From Obelidium mucronatum (lineage: Eukaryota; Chytridiomycota; Chytridiomycetes; Chytridiales; Chytriomycetaceae): DNA of 64,000 nt. The DNA lies in contig JAIVFH010000024.1 in NCBI GenBank assembly GCA_025765595.1, forward strand, positions 1 through 64,000, given 5' to 3'. The notes beneath the pieces are model-generated. The model saw only the letters and a program-made list of their open reading frames with translations, was not told the origin of the DNA and searched no databases. The translations under genes were made by a program, and so were the position numbers. Shown in pieces: positions 9,347 through 21,434 of the stretch (positions are counted from its first letter, which is position 1; each line of letters opens with the position of its first letter).

Positions 9347-11438
9347 TCATCCTAGTTTCAACTCCTCTTGTTGTTTCCCCTTAACAACACCCCAAGTTTC
9401 CGACTGCCATCGCCCTTCTCTCTTCATCTGATTGACAAAATCGGCTGCATCGCGTTTTTCCCAGTTATTCTCTTCAATTAATATTCTGGTAATTGTCTTT
9501 AAAACGAGGACATCAGTAACAGCTGTAAAAATATCTCATAATATGCTCACATTTTCAACATCATCGGCCATTTGCGCATCCCCACAAACGTAGTAATGCA
9601 GCTTTGGGTCCGAAAATAAACCAGCAATATGTGATGCATGCACTTGGATCAGATCCTGCACATATTCCTTCTTTCCTTCATTTCTTGAATACGCCACATA
9701 GAACCTGTCAAGAACACCAGATGAGAGGTACTCGCGCAACTCCTTTCCGTATATCAAGTCATTGCGATTGCGACTCCCGGAATACAGAGTTGCTGGTCCA
9801 GATGACGACACATGTGCCTTTTCTTGAAGAAACCCATACATTGGGGAAATCCCTGTTCCAGGAGCAACCATAAGAATTGGTGTATCAAGTTTCGCTGGCA
9901 TTCGGAAAGAAGACTTGCTAATTGCGATCCAGACTGAATCGTGGTATGGAACAAGTCTTTTCAGGTAGGACGAACAAACTCCGCCTCTGATCCGGTTGCC
10001 TGACAGTGTGTCTTCAACAATTGCTACAGTAATGGAAAGTTGTTGGGTTCTTGTAGCCTTGTTGCTGCTTGAGATGGAATAATGGCGTGGTTTTTGAGGC
10101 AAGAGGACTTCCAACAAGTCTGCAATTGTGGCTTTGATTGACGGAAATGACTGCAAGAATCCGTGAACAGTAATATACCGATCAACTAAACCCATAGTCT
10201 TGACGCCGGTTTCATCATTCTCAGATGCCACATGTTCAATCATGACGCGGATTGTTTCGCGAGTAATGTTGCTGTTGGCAGTACGAAACATCACTTCTAA
10301 AAATGCAGGAAGCATTCGAGAACGCAGATTCAAGTCAAGATAAGTTCCCAAGATGTCTGCGACAGTGGCTGGAAGCTTGAAAGGAAGCAAAGCGCGATCG
10401 TTCGTTTGAGCATCCAAAACATCTACAACCGCGCTTTTGTCAATATCAAGCAGGTTGCAAAGCTGACTGACTGCCTCGGAGTTATTCATTGGCCACACCT
10501 TGACATGGTCTCCAGTTTCGTATTTGCACCATTCATTTGAACCTTCCAAGTCGAAGCAGAGTTCGCGGACAGATTTGCTTGATCCTTCGCGGAGTAACTC
10601 ATGGTTGTCAATGACAGGAACCAGGTGAAACTCGCCTGGCAGTTGAGTGGAGGCAGTGGAACATTCCAAAACCAAGACTTTGAACAAGCCATTGCCCATT
10701 TGTTCGGTTGCCACGAGTGATGGGTCAATAAGTTCAACAACTTGCCTACTAAAAGCTTCAAATGCTGCTGTCTGGCCCTTCAATTCATCTCCAAGAACAA
10801 GCCCACAAATGGGTTCAGCCCCCTTTTCCTCAAACATCCCAAATACGGTCTTGCCAAACAAGCAAAAGTCAGGATACATGGCCGATCCCGCTGCAAATAC
10901 CGCAAACTTGGTATCTGTGCCAACGTCAGCCAGAGCCTCCGATGTGAATTTGGATGCGTTGGAAGGACAGGATCCTGCCCCAAATGTAGAAGTAACAACA
11001 ATAACAGCGTCTTGATTTGAAAGTGAATTCGACTCAACAGCTGCATTGATTGTCATGATATTCGGAGCATATGGCATAAGCATACGTGAGAGGCGGATGG
11101 CGTAGTTTTGGCACGTTCCCGTTTCTGACCCATACATGATCAATATGCGTATACTTTGTTGAACAGATCCTCCAGTTTTTTCAAGATCTTGCGATGGTGG
11201 TAGCTGGGGCTGCGCTACCATCTCTGTTTCTTCCAGTTCAAAGCTTCTGCCGACACCTTGAAAGTGGAATCTTTCGGCACAGTATTCGTATTGAGGGTAC
11301 ATGGTAAATTCCCTCATTTCTCGATGCCACAGAGAATTGAGTGCACCTCCCATAGATGGGACAACCCACGACCATTGAGCAGGAACTTCACGCCCAGCTT
11401 CACGTTCCCGTTCGCTGAAAATGCAGTCAAATCAGCGC

Positions 11439-11481
<43 letters not shown>

Positions 11482-13686
11482 GGATATTGTAAACATACAT
11501 ATGAGTTCTGAACTGACTGCAAGAGCTAACGTGATCCAACATTGATAGTTTAGCTTTCTGGAACGAATGCAACACGGCTTTGCTCAACTCCACAAACGCG
11601 ATATCCTTCCAATACAAATCCGAAGTATCAAGTCCAAAGATACCCGCCATCTCAGGACCAACTTGATACCGTTCCCACAAGTTCCGTGTAATTTCGGTTT
11701 CCATAAACCAACCATTGAAAGGGCAACAGACATAATCGATTCCACCCAAACTCAAATTGAAGCCTGTGATTGCTGGAACGGCGCACCATCTCAAGTTCAA
11801 GTCTTTGAAGTTGATATTGGTTGGGTGCTCAATATCGACCCAGACCAAAGAGTCTTTCGATAACTCATGCATAACGGGAGCTTGGCCAGGCAGCTCTAAA
11901 ACTACTGGAAGAGCGTCGAATGCTGTTCTTGGAGCTGGCGGGGTCCATCCTAGCTTCATGATGTGGGCTGTGATTTCCTTATTGGCAGGATCACCCAAAA
12001 CAGTTCCGTCTGGCTGCTCATATCCCGCAAATCTGAAATAAATAGAAAGCAGGGCTCAATTCGTGGTGCAAGCAAAAGCTTGCATTTACCGGACGAGCTG
12101 GGCATTCCAGAAACGCGGCCCCCATCTCTCGTCGGGCTTACGTGGGGAAAACACAGTCATGACAGCTTCCATGCTTGGTTTTGCAGTTGCTACTCGTAAG
12201 TGATTTTCACACTCCTTGAACATGTCGGAAGCCGTCGTAACATGGCGTTTGTCGAAAACCTTTAAAGTACTCCATGCAATTCTACCCACACCTGGATCAA
12301 CCATGATTATCAGGAAAGTAATGGATAAAGTGTTTTAGAATAGCAAACAAACATTTTGAAGAGTTTCGCCAAGCCACTTGCGCTCCATATTCAATCTCCT
12401 CAGTAGAATGAGAATATGTCTTGGATTCAAGAATGCTCGTCTTGACCTCAGCTAAACGAGATTGCAGCTTCGATTCAGACCATTTGAGCTCATCGCCACA
12501 TTGGTTCAGCCACTCGCATGCTTCGCGAAATAGTTCTTCATTACGCACTTGTGGTTGCATAAGCAAAAGTGTGGCATGGTTTACGAGCTTCAAAACTATA
12601 GCTTCGAGACTGGGGGTGAGTCGAATGAAGGAAGAAAGAGTCTTGATAAAGAGCTGATTTGCTTGAGGATACGAAGTCGAGGCGAATGACTTTGAGGCAA
12701 GGAGTTCCCCAAGCTGGTAGAGTTTTTCTGTGTTGTCAAAAATATTTCCCGTTTTCAAGACAGTTTCCAAAGCATTAACGTAGAGAATCGAGTGCTGAAG
12801 AAAATTTTAACTTTTTGTCAGAAAAATGTAAAGCCAGACCTCTTTTGACATCAACCCAGGAACGGCCTTGCAGGATGATTGAAAAAACTTGGCTCGCAAA
12901 AGTGCTGGATCCACCTTTCCAAGAGAAAACTTGGCTTGCAGTTGGGATACTTCGGCAGCAGCCAAACAGACTAAATCACTCGCTGCCAGTGCTCGCTCAA
13001 CGATTGCTTCCTGAAAGAAGCGGGACAATGCACCATCTGAATCCATGGCGTCTTGACGCTCAAGGTCCTCCAGAAGTGGCGTTTGTGCAATCGCCCAACA
13101 AAAAGACTCTTTGGCGATTGCCCAAACCTTGGCATCAAACCCAATTGCACAAAACAAAAGAGCAAAGCCTTCGAACGTAGTATAGCGTTGGTGTGGCTTT
13201 TGACACATGGGACCATATGCTTCCCTTGCAATCACCTCGGTGAACGGGTTGAGGGCACGCACTGCAACGTCAATCATGACCACCAGATAGTTTTCGATTG
13301 CAGGAAAATATGGACCCCTATGCAATACTTACATTAATTTTGTTGTAGACAGTAGATAATGATTCAAATGCTCACCATTGATCAAAGAGCTTGGGTTGAC
13401 GATCAAGCATCCTTTGTACCAAACATTCACCAAGCATGGTCACCCAAGGAAGAGCCTTGTTCCATGCATCCTTCACGAGCACATGATCAGTCTTGGATGT
13501 ATTGGCTGACTCGGTGAAAGCGTGTGGATTGTAGATTGCACCAGACGCAAATGGGCATTTGGTAGGTGAAGCCTCGTCAATTTCAATCTTCTTGCGCAAA
13601 ACCTGGCCTTTCCAAAGGTTGACAATGGTATCAACACTTTGTTTGATCTTGCGAAAGGGGATGCCTTGTTTTGTTTGTTGGATCAT
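9347..13686 (-). CDS. Nitric oxide synthase with N-terminal globin-like region
   Basis: Seven exons: 13686..13376, 13317..12840, 12794..12353, 12291..12090, 12032..11499, 11414..9551 and 9496..9347; phases all agree and give 1,326 aa. The order is a globin-like N-terminal region (~1-380), the NOS oxygenase domain with heme-ligand Cys in AWRNSSKCVGRIAW (Cys ~411) and the substrate Glu in GWFMETEI, a ~37-residue linker, an FMN flavodoxin domain starting at GSETGT (~751), the FAD motif RHYSISSS and NADPH motif APGTGISPMYGF. It should oxidise arginine to NO using NADPH. The linker is acidic/polar with no obvious basic calmodulin-binding helix, so activity may not be calcium-gated. The last intron (9550..9497) uses acceptor TTTTAAAG; other acceptors break the conserved C-terminus. 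Confidence 0.88.
11440..11479. repeat. Poly(A) tract of 40 nt in an NOS intron
   Basis: Forty consecutive A on the plus strand (T on the sense strand of NOS) inside intron 11498..11415. It forms the polypyrimidine part of that intron; the length may be imprecise because homopolymers are prone to sequencing error. Confidence 0.8.
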
Positions 13687-14616
13687 TTTGGGATTCCTCT
13701 CCTGGCCTTATTTTGGCCTTATTTGGACTTTCCCCCTGACCAAACAAGCTTGACACCCCTCCCATTTAGACTTCAGATGCTTATTCACAACCTCCCCTCC
13801 ATATTAAAACACAAAAAATAAAGAAGGTTTTTAAAAGCGTTTAAACGACGCATTATTTGATCATCTTATTTTTTTTTCTTTGATTACGTGAACAACACTC
13901 ACTATACTTAGAGAGTACACTTTGTCTGAAAGAGGTAAGAATTCAACATAGGTTTGCTTTGTGTTCTGAAGAGAAAAATAGCGTCATGAGTTTAAAATTG
14001 AACTAAATTACAGTGTAATTTATTTGAACATGCTGACCTGCAAGGGATGGAATAGAGCGCAAAGAATAAAGACACTACCATGATTAGTCCACTGTTTCAA
14101 AGTCCTCAACGTAACCGCCGTGAGGACTTCCGCCTGGGGACGCGATAGATTGTTGCCCCTGCCGTTGCTGTGCGCTGCATCTCGCTGACAGCCTTAAAAG
14201 CCTCTGCCGTCGCTTCCACTTTAACCTGGAGGGCTGCCACCGACTTTTAGGGTTAGGGCTTGATCACTGCAAACACGTGAAGTAAGGGTTAGTAGGTACC
14301 AGAGTCTCTAATGTGAATTTGAACTCGTTGGAAGGACTTCGAAACAGACTCCCTAGAATTCGAATGCGACCAATGACAGGTTGCCATCAATTGTCAGATG
14401 GATTGTCAATGAGTTCTCGTGGAAGGCCTGGTGGTGCATCTCATACCAGGTTGAGTGCCAAACATGCTGGAATACCCTGGAACACCCATATTAATTGAAA
14501 GATTTGACACATTCATGTGTCATATATTTATTCCCTTAATGGAAAACCATCATAAATGCATCCCGCCAACAAAACAAAACTAATATCTCAGGAACAGAGC
14601 CCAAGTGGCTAATTCG
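13687..14616. other. Intergenic, 930 bp, no gene seen
   Basis: Only short ORFs without family features lie between the NOS start and the TIM50 stop. A perfect 9-bp inverted repeat (AAGTCCTCA / TGAGGACTT, 12-nt loop) is at 14100-14129, upstream of NOS and downstream of TIM50. No tRNA-like boxes were found. Confidence 0.5.
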
Positions 14617-16672
14617 CTACGCAGCGGCAGTGGCTGGAGTAGCTGGAGCTCCCGGAGCTCCTGGAGCAGCTTCGGCACCTGCACCCATCATGTAATCAAA
14701 GAGTTTCAACTAAAAAAAAAAGACGGCAGAATTTCAGTACATTTATCTACTTAATTTAACAATAGAAAGAACACGTACCTTCTTGTCCTTCATGGCCTGA
14801 ATTTGAGCCAGCTGCTCCTCCTCATGCTTTTTCTTGGCCTCCTCCATTTGCTTCACTTGATCTTTTTGCTCCTTCAAGAAGAGAGCATATTCCTCCTTCG
14901 CAGCATGCTCAATCAAGTCAATCAGGTTCGTTCGTTTCAAAGATCCACTGGATACATTGGAACCAGGTTGCGCCGCTGGAGCTTGTTGTTGCGGGTTGCT
15001 GATACCACGTCCAAACAAGGCCCCAACAAAGTTGCCAACCATGGAGCCCAGAGAGCTAGCTGGCTTAGCATCCGCTGCTGCTTGGACTTCATCAGTTGTG
15101 ACACCTCCGTTCTGCTTTCGGTCACTCTCGGCAAAGTCTGCCCGCAACTGCTCTTTTCTCTTCAACCATCCAGTCCATGGATCATCGTCTTTCTCCATAC
15201 CCGCCTTGACACTCTTCAAAAGGGGTCGCAAGTCGTTCAAGTTGACGATCGTGGCCAGGAGTGCCATTTCTTCCAAGACTTTCATGAGCTTACTGAGCTC
15301 TTCATCTCCCTCTTCTCCCTTCCATGTCTTCAATTGAATTCCGTTTTCTGGCTGAAGTTGGAAATTTTCAGGGTCCGTGTCAACAACAACGACGCGGCCA
15401 AGGTCGCGGTTCAGGCATGAAAGGTCCTTCACGTGTTTGATTCCAATAAGGCGAGTTGAGTCACGGTAAAGGGAGTACATAATGTAGTGGTAGGGATCCA
15501 AAGTTTCAATAACTGGTTGAGCAACCTAGAAAAAGAAAATATTTTGGATCAACAAAAAGTGAGAAGAAAAGAGAACAGAAAAGAAAAAATCGGGCACTCA
15601 CGTAATTTTGAGATGTGGTAAACACTACAATTTCAAAGTATCGTGAGAGGTACGAAATAAACTGCTTGACTCCAGGTCTGGTAGCAACACGCCAACCATA
15701 ATCTTTCTGTATATTGAAAAAAAAGGGTTAACCAACATGTAACCAACATGTATAAATCCAAGTGAAAACCTACATCCCAAACAAGGTGGACTAACGAGTC
15801 GTTCAATTCCAAACAAAGAGTGTATGGCCGTTGGTAAGGCTCTGGGAGTGGGTCGGGAAGCAATTTGACAGAAGGAGGCTCCACAACACTTTTGGCCCCC
15901 AAGTTTAATGCCTTTCTTACTCGATTGTGGTGTGCTGAGAGACCGGATTCCTTATCGTCTTCAGTTGCAAGACCTAGACAAAGGGAAGGAAATTAGACAC
16001 ATTCAAGACGTTAAAGCACTTTGCGATCGAGAAGGGATGCCACGGTAGTAGTGTGGTTGAACGACTTCGCACAAGCACAACCGAAACGCAAAAAAAAAGA
16101 GCTCCTAAACACACTTTCCGCCAATTCGATTCCATCAAAGCCCGCATTCCAGCTTAAAGAAACCCGATTTGAGTGCTTTCATTGTCCGTGTTCGCTGCCA
16201 AGCCAAGACGAAACGCAACAGAAAACTCACCCAGATAAACATACGCGCCCACCAGTGAAGCGAAAGCAAGCAGCCCGACGCCCTTCGAGCCCTTTGCCAT
16301 GCGCTTGCGCTCTGCTTCTTCGGTCTGCTCCTTCCAGCGACGCCGTCTTTCTTCTTCCTCGGGCGTGACTTCTTCTTCGAGGTCGGGCTCCTGGCTTGCC
16401 TGGCTTGCCTGGCTCGCCTGTGTTCCCTGTGTTCCCTGGGCGCCCTGGGCCTGGGCTCCCTGGGCAGCGTTCTTCAGCGCCGCAGCCTTCTCCTGCTGCG
16501 CCTTGAGGGCGCGCGCAAACAGGTCCATGCCGTCGTCCGCGTTGTCCTTCTTGCTCCGCACGGCGGCCGCCGAATGCAGCGCGGCGGCGCCCAGCGGCGC
16601 CAGCGGCGTCAGCGCCAGCAGCTGCGGCGGCGCTTTGTTGATGCGGGCGGCGATGCGCAGAAAGCGACTCAT
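14617..16672 (-). CDS. TIM50: Mitochondrial import inner-membrane translocase subunit TIM50
   Basis: Five exons: 16672..16231, 15973..15774, 15706..15602, 15525..14779 and 14709..14617, 528 aa, phases consistent. A presequence ([13 protein letters not shown]) is followed by a Gln/Ala-rich and acidic linker, one transmembrane helix ([18 protein letters not shown], ~131-148), then the FCP1-like domain: [34 protein letters not shown] and the [15 protein letters not shown] block typical of Tim50. A coiled coil and an Ala/Pro-rich tail end the protein. Tim50 faces the intermembrane space and hands preproteins to the TIM23 channel; its phosphatase-like fold normally lacks full catalytic residues. 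The first intron (257 nt) is long for this genome. It is divergent from the arrestin-like gene, 67 bp apart. Confidence 0.9.
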
Positions 16673-16739
16673 TCGTGCGATGTGTTGGAAAAAAGAAAAA
16701 GAAAGGATCTGAAAAATAAACTATTAGAAATTGGGTGCC
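16673..16739. promoter_or_regulatory. 67-bp shared divergent promoter (TIM50 / arrestin-like)
   Basis: Sixty-seven bp lie between the two start codons; the plus strand is A-rich with no clear TATA box. Both transcripts must start within or very near this interval. Confidence 0.45.
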
Positions 16740-19700
16740 ATGGCCGCAACACACACGCCCGCCCTCTTTTCATTCAAGAATCTGCCGGCGAGGCTTCGCA
16801 TCGGAGAGTCGCTGCCGAATTCTCCCTGGCTGGACCTGGTTGTTGGTGCCGACAACGGTGTGGATGCCGTTGAGGATGTGGTCTTTGAATTGGTTGGTTT
16901 TGCCAAAGTCGCCCTTGTTATCACCCCCGACTCGCTCTTGGCGACCGATGGTACGTTGCATTCGTTTTTTGGGTGTGCGATGTCTCGCCTAACCCTGCTT
17001 GTATTGTGTTCGGTGGTACCCTTCCCCAGCTGATCGTATGGCTGGTCAAGTCAGACATGTCAATTCAGAAGAGGTCTTCACTACAGTAACGCAGAAGCTC
17101 GCCGAACCTCAAGTTAGTATCGACGCTTTTGGCTGGTGGTCATCACAAAGATGGATAGCGGACTATTCCAACTAATTTACCCAACCGATTTTTAACTAAT
17201 TGTCGAACCCTCAATTAACTTAGAAACTCAACAAAGGATCTCACACATACTCATTGGCGATGAATGTGCCTCCAAACCTGTTTCCTTCCTTCACATACAC
17301 TACTGTGGATAGATCGGAGGTTTACTCCGTTAGATATGTTCTCAGAGCTAGACTTCCAATGCGAGACAACAAGGATATTATTCTCGAGCATCCAGTAGTT
17401 TTGACTGCTGCTTCTATTCCGGTCGATTCCATGTCACCGTTGCGCTTCATGGATGCCGTGGGATCCTCTTATGGTTCTGTTCTGAGCCTGCAATCGCGAA
17501 GAAATATGTTTCTCCCTTTGCAACCAATGACTCTATTGTACTCTCACCAAGCCCCCCCAAACTGGCCAATTCGAGCCACATATATGGAGCTTCGCCAAAA
17601 AGCCGTCATCCCATGTACATTTCCCCCCAAAACCTATGCACTCACACAAATCTGACATTGCTTTTTTTCTCCCGTCTAGGCACAATCTCAGGTCGAAGAG
17701 TCGTAGAGCGCCTTATTGCCACTTATGAATTGCCCTCAATTCCGCAATCAATGGCTGGAACATACACTCTTAAATTACAACTTCCCCAACTTCCTCCTTC
17801 AATTCTTCTCGGGCCCATTGATATCACGTACTTTTTTTTGTGTGTGGCTACATTCCCAGACGAGCGGATCGGAAACGGAGGACATGAAGTCATTGGACCC
17901 ATTGATTTTGAAGTCTTGCCCGATGTGCAACGGATCTCAATTGAACCTGGATTTGACGAAGCCGTGGAATTTTTGGAAGGTATGGGTGGTATGAATGGAC
18001 CCATGGTTCGACCACGAGTGTTACAGTTGGTACCTTGGAGTCCACCAGACCTCATTTCTCCGCTTCAAGAACCCCAGAGGCTCGGTAGCTTGGGCGGTGA
18101 GAATATGCCAGGAATGTTTCCATCTACTCCTGTGCGTACTGGAAGTGAGCCACCACCGCCGTTGGGATTCCCGCAGCCACCATTCCAGCAAATGGCCATG
18201 CCACCACCTACTATGATGATGGGCCAACAATTTTATCAGCAGCAACAACAAATGCCGAATTGGCAAGGGACTATGACGCCAGGAATGTTTCCAGGTCCTC
18301 CGCCTCCGTCAGCTGTTCATCTCGCCGCCGAAGTGTCCATGCAGCAGCAACTTCAAGCGGACGAACAATCTAGGCAAATTGTGGAAGCTCAAGAGGAGCT
18401 GGGGCGAATTCAACAAGAAACTGCTCGTGCTAGAGAACTTCTTGCACAGAAACAGCGTGAGGAAACTGAAAAGGCCAGGCTTGAAGCATATCAAGAGGCC
18501 GAACGTAAATTGCAGGAAGAAAGGGAGCAACTGGAAGTCTTGAGGCATCAATTGAGTCAAATGAAGAGCTCGGCGATGTTAAAGACAGCAACTACAGCTA
18601 CAATTACTGCTGCACCTTCTCTTGCTGCACCAACCGAACCAACTGTGACTAATAGGCTGTCCCAAGGGAATTTTTCCTCTCAATATCAACAACCACCACA
18701 GCCCAGTTACATTCCTGTTCATCATCAAAACAGTTACGCGCCACCTCCAGGAACTGCTTGGCTTGATGATGCGTATGGTTCACCTTCTCGTGATCCTCGT
18801 CTTACCCCGATCAACACTGGCCAGCAAACGGCTATTACGCCCATTCCAACGCACAGTCCTATTGAGGATAACCCCCATAACCCTGCGCTTGAAACTCACT
18901 CATATCCGAAACCCGCGTCCCTCTCCATCAACAATGCACCTCCTCCAAGACAAACACCCTCCTACTCTGACTATTCAAACACCCCAACGCAACCAAGCCG
19001 CTCCAATTCCGGTCTAAACAGGCCTGGCGATATACCACCATCTCCATCCACAACCCCGCAACCCCTTATGTCCGCCGCAGCCACTCCCACCCCCTCCACT
19101 GCTTCTCAACCAAAGCCCAAGAAAAAGTGGTGGTTCTCTAAATCCCCTTCCCAATCTACCAGTGCGAATACAAGCTCAGCGTCGCTTTCCTCTCCTCGTC
19201 CAAGCAACGCGGCGCAAGCAGCGCCGCAGCTGAACAACACTGAACTCTTGATCAACCAAATTTGTGACGATGCGACCTCGAATTACCGTCGGAGCATCAA
19301 ACGCAACTACAAGGCGCTCATGGGTGCGAGGGATCGAGACGCTAATAAGCGTAAATATTTGAACGAAGCATCTGGAGCTGTGAAAGGTATTTTAGAACGA
19401 GATGGTGACGTTCGGGGTGTGTTGGACGCATTGCAGGTATTTCTCCCCATCAAAAAAAAAAACTACCCACTCGAAAATTTTTTTTAAAACCCAATTTTTA
19501 TTATTCAGGCCGAATTCCTCGTAATTGATCAAGAAACAATCCAAAGTTTCGAAAACGACAAACGTGATTCACTTCTCCGTCAAATCCGATCGCTCAAAAG
19601 CGGTCTTCTTACTGCGATCCAGGCACAAGCCATTACTGATATTAACGACCTCCAAGAACAATTCGCGTCTGTTCTGAAACCGTTGCGTGAGGATTTGAAG

Positions 19701-20111
19701 GAAAGTGTGTTTTACCCAGGCATGGGTGACACTGAGAAGCGAGTTCTCGAAGAATTGGCGAATCGGGTGTGGAGTGACTGCATCAAGACTTTTGAACGGG
19801 ACGTTAAAGGGCCTTGTGTGGCGGAGCTGGATAAGTTGAACAAGAAAAGTGGAAGAGGAGGTAGTGTTGGTAACTCGGGCAGTAGTGGTGGTGGGACTTG
19901 GGGACGAGCAAGTGCTTCCTCATCGTCATCCTCGTTGTCGTCGGGTAGACAACCACCACAACCTCAAAAGGATACTACAATCTCCGTCTGCCTTCGTCCC
20001 GATTGTGGGAAAAAGAAGGTTGGATATGGGCAGTCGAAATTGTTCTGTAGTATCCAGTGCGAAAAACAAATGAATCAGGAGCAAATGAGAGCAATGTCGA
20101 ACTATTCTTAG
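16740..20111 (+). CDS. Arrestin-like protein with Q/P-rich, coiled-coil and C-terminal zinc-finger-like regions
   Basis: Five exons: 16740..16950, 17030..17112, 17224..17614, 17680..19436 and 19509..20111, 1,014 aa, phases consistent. The first ~380 residues look like paired beta-sandwich arrestin domains (KGSHTYSLAMNVPPNLFPSF, then RRVVERLIATYELPSIPQSM), a call made from pattern only. Next come a Met/Pro/Gln-rich stretch, a long charged coiled coil (about 18320-18550), a Ser/Thr/Pro-rich tract, a helical segment, and a C-terminal C-x4-C...C-x3-C pair (CLRPDC / FCSIQC) that could bind zinc. Arrestin-related proteins usually adapt membrane cargo to ubiquitin ligases. A 61-bp tandem duplication straddles the stop codon. 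Confidence 0.6.
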
Positions 20112-20163
20112 TATCCAGTGCGAAAAACAAATATATCAGGAACAAATGAGAGCAATGTCGAAG
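20050..20163 (+). repeat. 61-bp tandem duplication at the gene's 3' end
   Basis: The segment beginning GTATCCAGTGCGAAAAACAA at 20050 recurs at 20111 with a few substitutions. The first copy encodes the last ~20 residues of the arrestin-like protein; the second is untranslated because the stop codon falls at the junction. Confidence 0.85.
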
Positions 20164-20368
20164 TACAGTATTAACGCATTTTTGTGAAAGAAAAGATTCT
20201 CTAATAGAATTTTGAATTGTGAATTTTTTGCCTGAAGTAACGCAGCTTGAAGAAGTTAATGATTTATTTGCTGAAATGTGCTTAGAGAACGAGTTTTTTC
20301 ACTGAAATGAGAAACCACGAAAATAGTTAGACAATTCAATTTTCTTTGGGGATCACGTTGGAATTGAC

Positions 20369-20485
20369 TTTTTGGTTGTCGTGGACTGGTGCTGTTTGGC
20401 CGTCCAATCTCCGAAGTTAAGCTGATGATGGCATTGTCGGTGCTGCGGTGGGCGACCGCGCAAATGTGCAGTGTATTGGTTTTTT
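20369..20485 (+). ncRNA. 5S-rRNA-like element, possibly a diverged gene or pseudogene
   Basis: The interval contains the hallmark blocks of 5S rRNA in order and at right spacing: CCGTCCAATCTCCGAAGTTA, AAGCTGATG, then GGTGGGCGACCGCG, and a T6 run at the end as a Pol III stop. These correspond to the A-box and C-box of the internal promoter. The 5' 30 nt do not pair convincingly with the 3' end as helix I should, so it may be a pseudogene, a 5S-derived SINE, or a dispersed gene with an unusual 5' end. Dispersed 5S genes are common in fungi. Confidence 0.5.
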
Positions 20486-20822
20486 GAAACTGTGGTTACC
20501 AAAAAATGTTTTTTACCGACAGAACCCACAACGGAATAACAGAATCAAGTCTCGGAAAGACTTCTGTTCAAAAATATATAACGATTTCCTTGAAAATTAG
20601 CCTCTAATACCTGTTTTACCCTCTCTCGCCTGTTTCAAAATGCCGGCTGGAATGCCAGCTCCTTAGGCGTGAACACCGTCATCTATCAATCTCTAGAATC
20701 CTCTGGTATCTCCTGGATGGTATCATTAGAATGTCATGTTACCATAACATCAATACTGTGTCAGACTATGAATATATTTCCAGATTCAAACAATTCCATT
20801 CGCAACAGCTCTTATACTGCTC

Positions 20823-21434
20823 TTAAATACTGGCGGTTGTTAGAGTGACACCCGACAAAAGCTCTGTATTTGTTCGCCGCCGGATGGGCGTGAAAAAGAC
20901 TCCCAATGAATTGTCCTCCTCTGTTTCATGCGCGTGGCGCAACTCTGGCGGAATATAAGCGGCACCAAACCACTCGATATGTCCGCTTTTCTTTCTTCCC
21001 TTCATCATGAGTTCATCCAGTTGGTCTTTGGTCCCCAGTTGCTGTTGTAGACTCATGACGTAATTGACAGACTGTAGAACGAATTGGAGCGTATCTCGGC
21101 CTTTATAGCTCCAATACTGATTGAATGCAGAGGATATTATGTATTGGAGGAGTTGATGTGCATCAGTCCCTCTGAAGGAGCAGAATCCAGGATTCGCTTT
21201 TGTGCCACCAAACGGCTGCGGCGATGAATGAACAAAGATGATTCCGGCCACTGCATAAATAAGTCTGTTTGGATGCACGCTGGTTTTGCTGAATAATTTG
21301 AGTGTGTTGGAGATGCTTTGGCTGACAATGCTATCCCTCGAATATGCGGCGTTTGTCGTGTACATTTGGAGGGAATCTGTCGCTGGATCTATATTTAGGA
21401 GTATGGGGGGCAGAGGCATTATCTGGCGCTGCAT
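20823..21434 (-). CDS. Unrecognised 203-aa protein, paralogue of 613-1275
   Basis: The ATG at 21434 is the first in the open frame; the frame stays open ~165 nt further 5' without an ATG, so an upstream exon is possible. It shares with the protein at 613..1275 the blocks RLIYAVAG, SSPQPFGGTK, PGF..FRGT, LDELMMKG, SGHIEW and LRHA. The two proteins differ elsewhere, so this is an old duplication. No known domain is recognised. It lies ~1.9 kb before HEX3; the other paralogue lies ~0.7 kb from HEX1. Confidence 0.6.
   Translation of the reverse strand: MQRQIMPLPPILLNIDPATDSLQMYTTNAAYSRDSIVSQSISNTLKLFSKTSVHPNRLIYAVAGIIFVHSSPQPFGGTKANPGFCSFRGTDAHQLLQYIISSAFNQYWSYKGRDTLQFVLQSVNYVMSLQQQLGTKDQLDELMMKGRKKSGHIEWFGAAYIPPELRHAHETEEDNSLGVFFTPIRRRTNTELLSGVTLTTASI

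Noticed and set aside
13318..13375. Extra micro-exon in the first NOS intron (a GTAAGT lies at its 3' end)
   Set aside because: Direct joining of 13376 to 13317 restores FDQWGPYFP in frame with a 58-nt intron of normal size.
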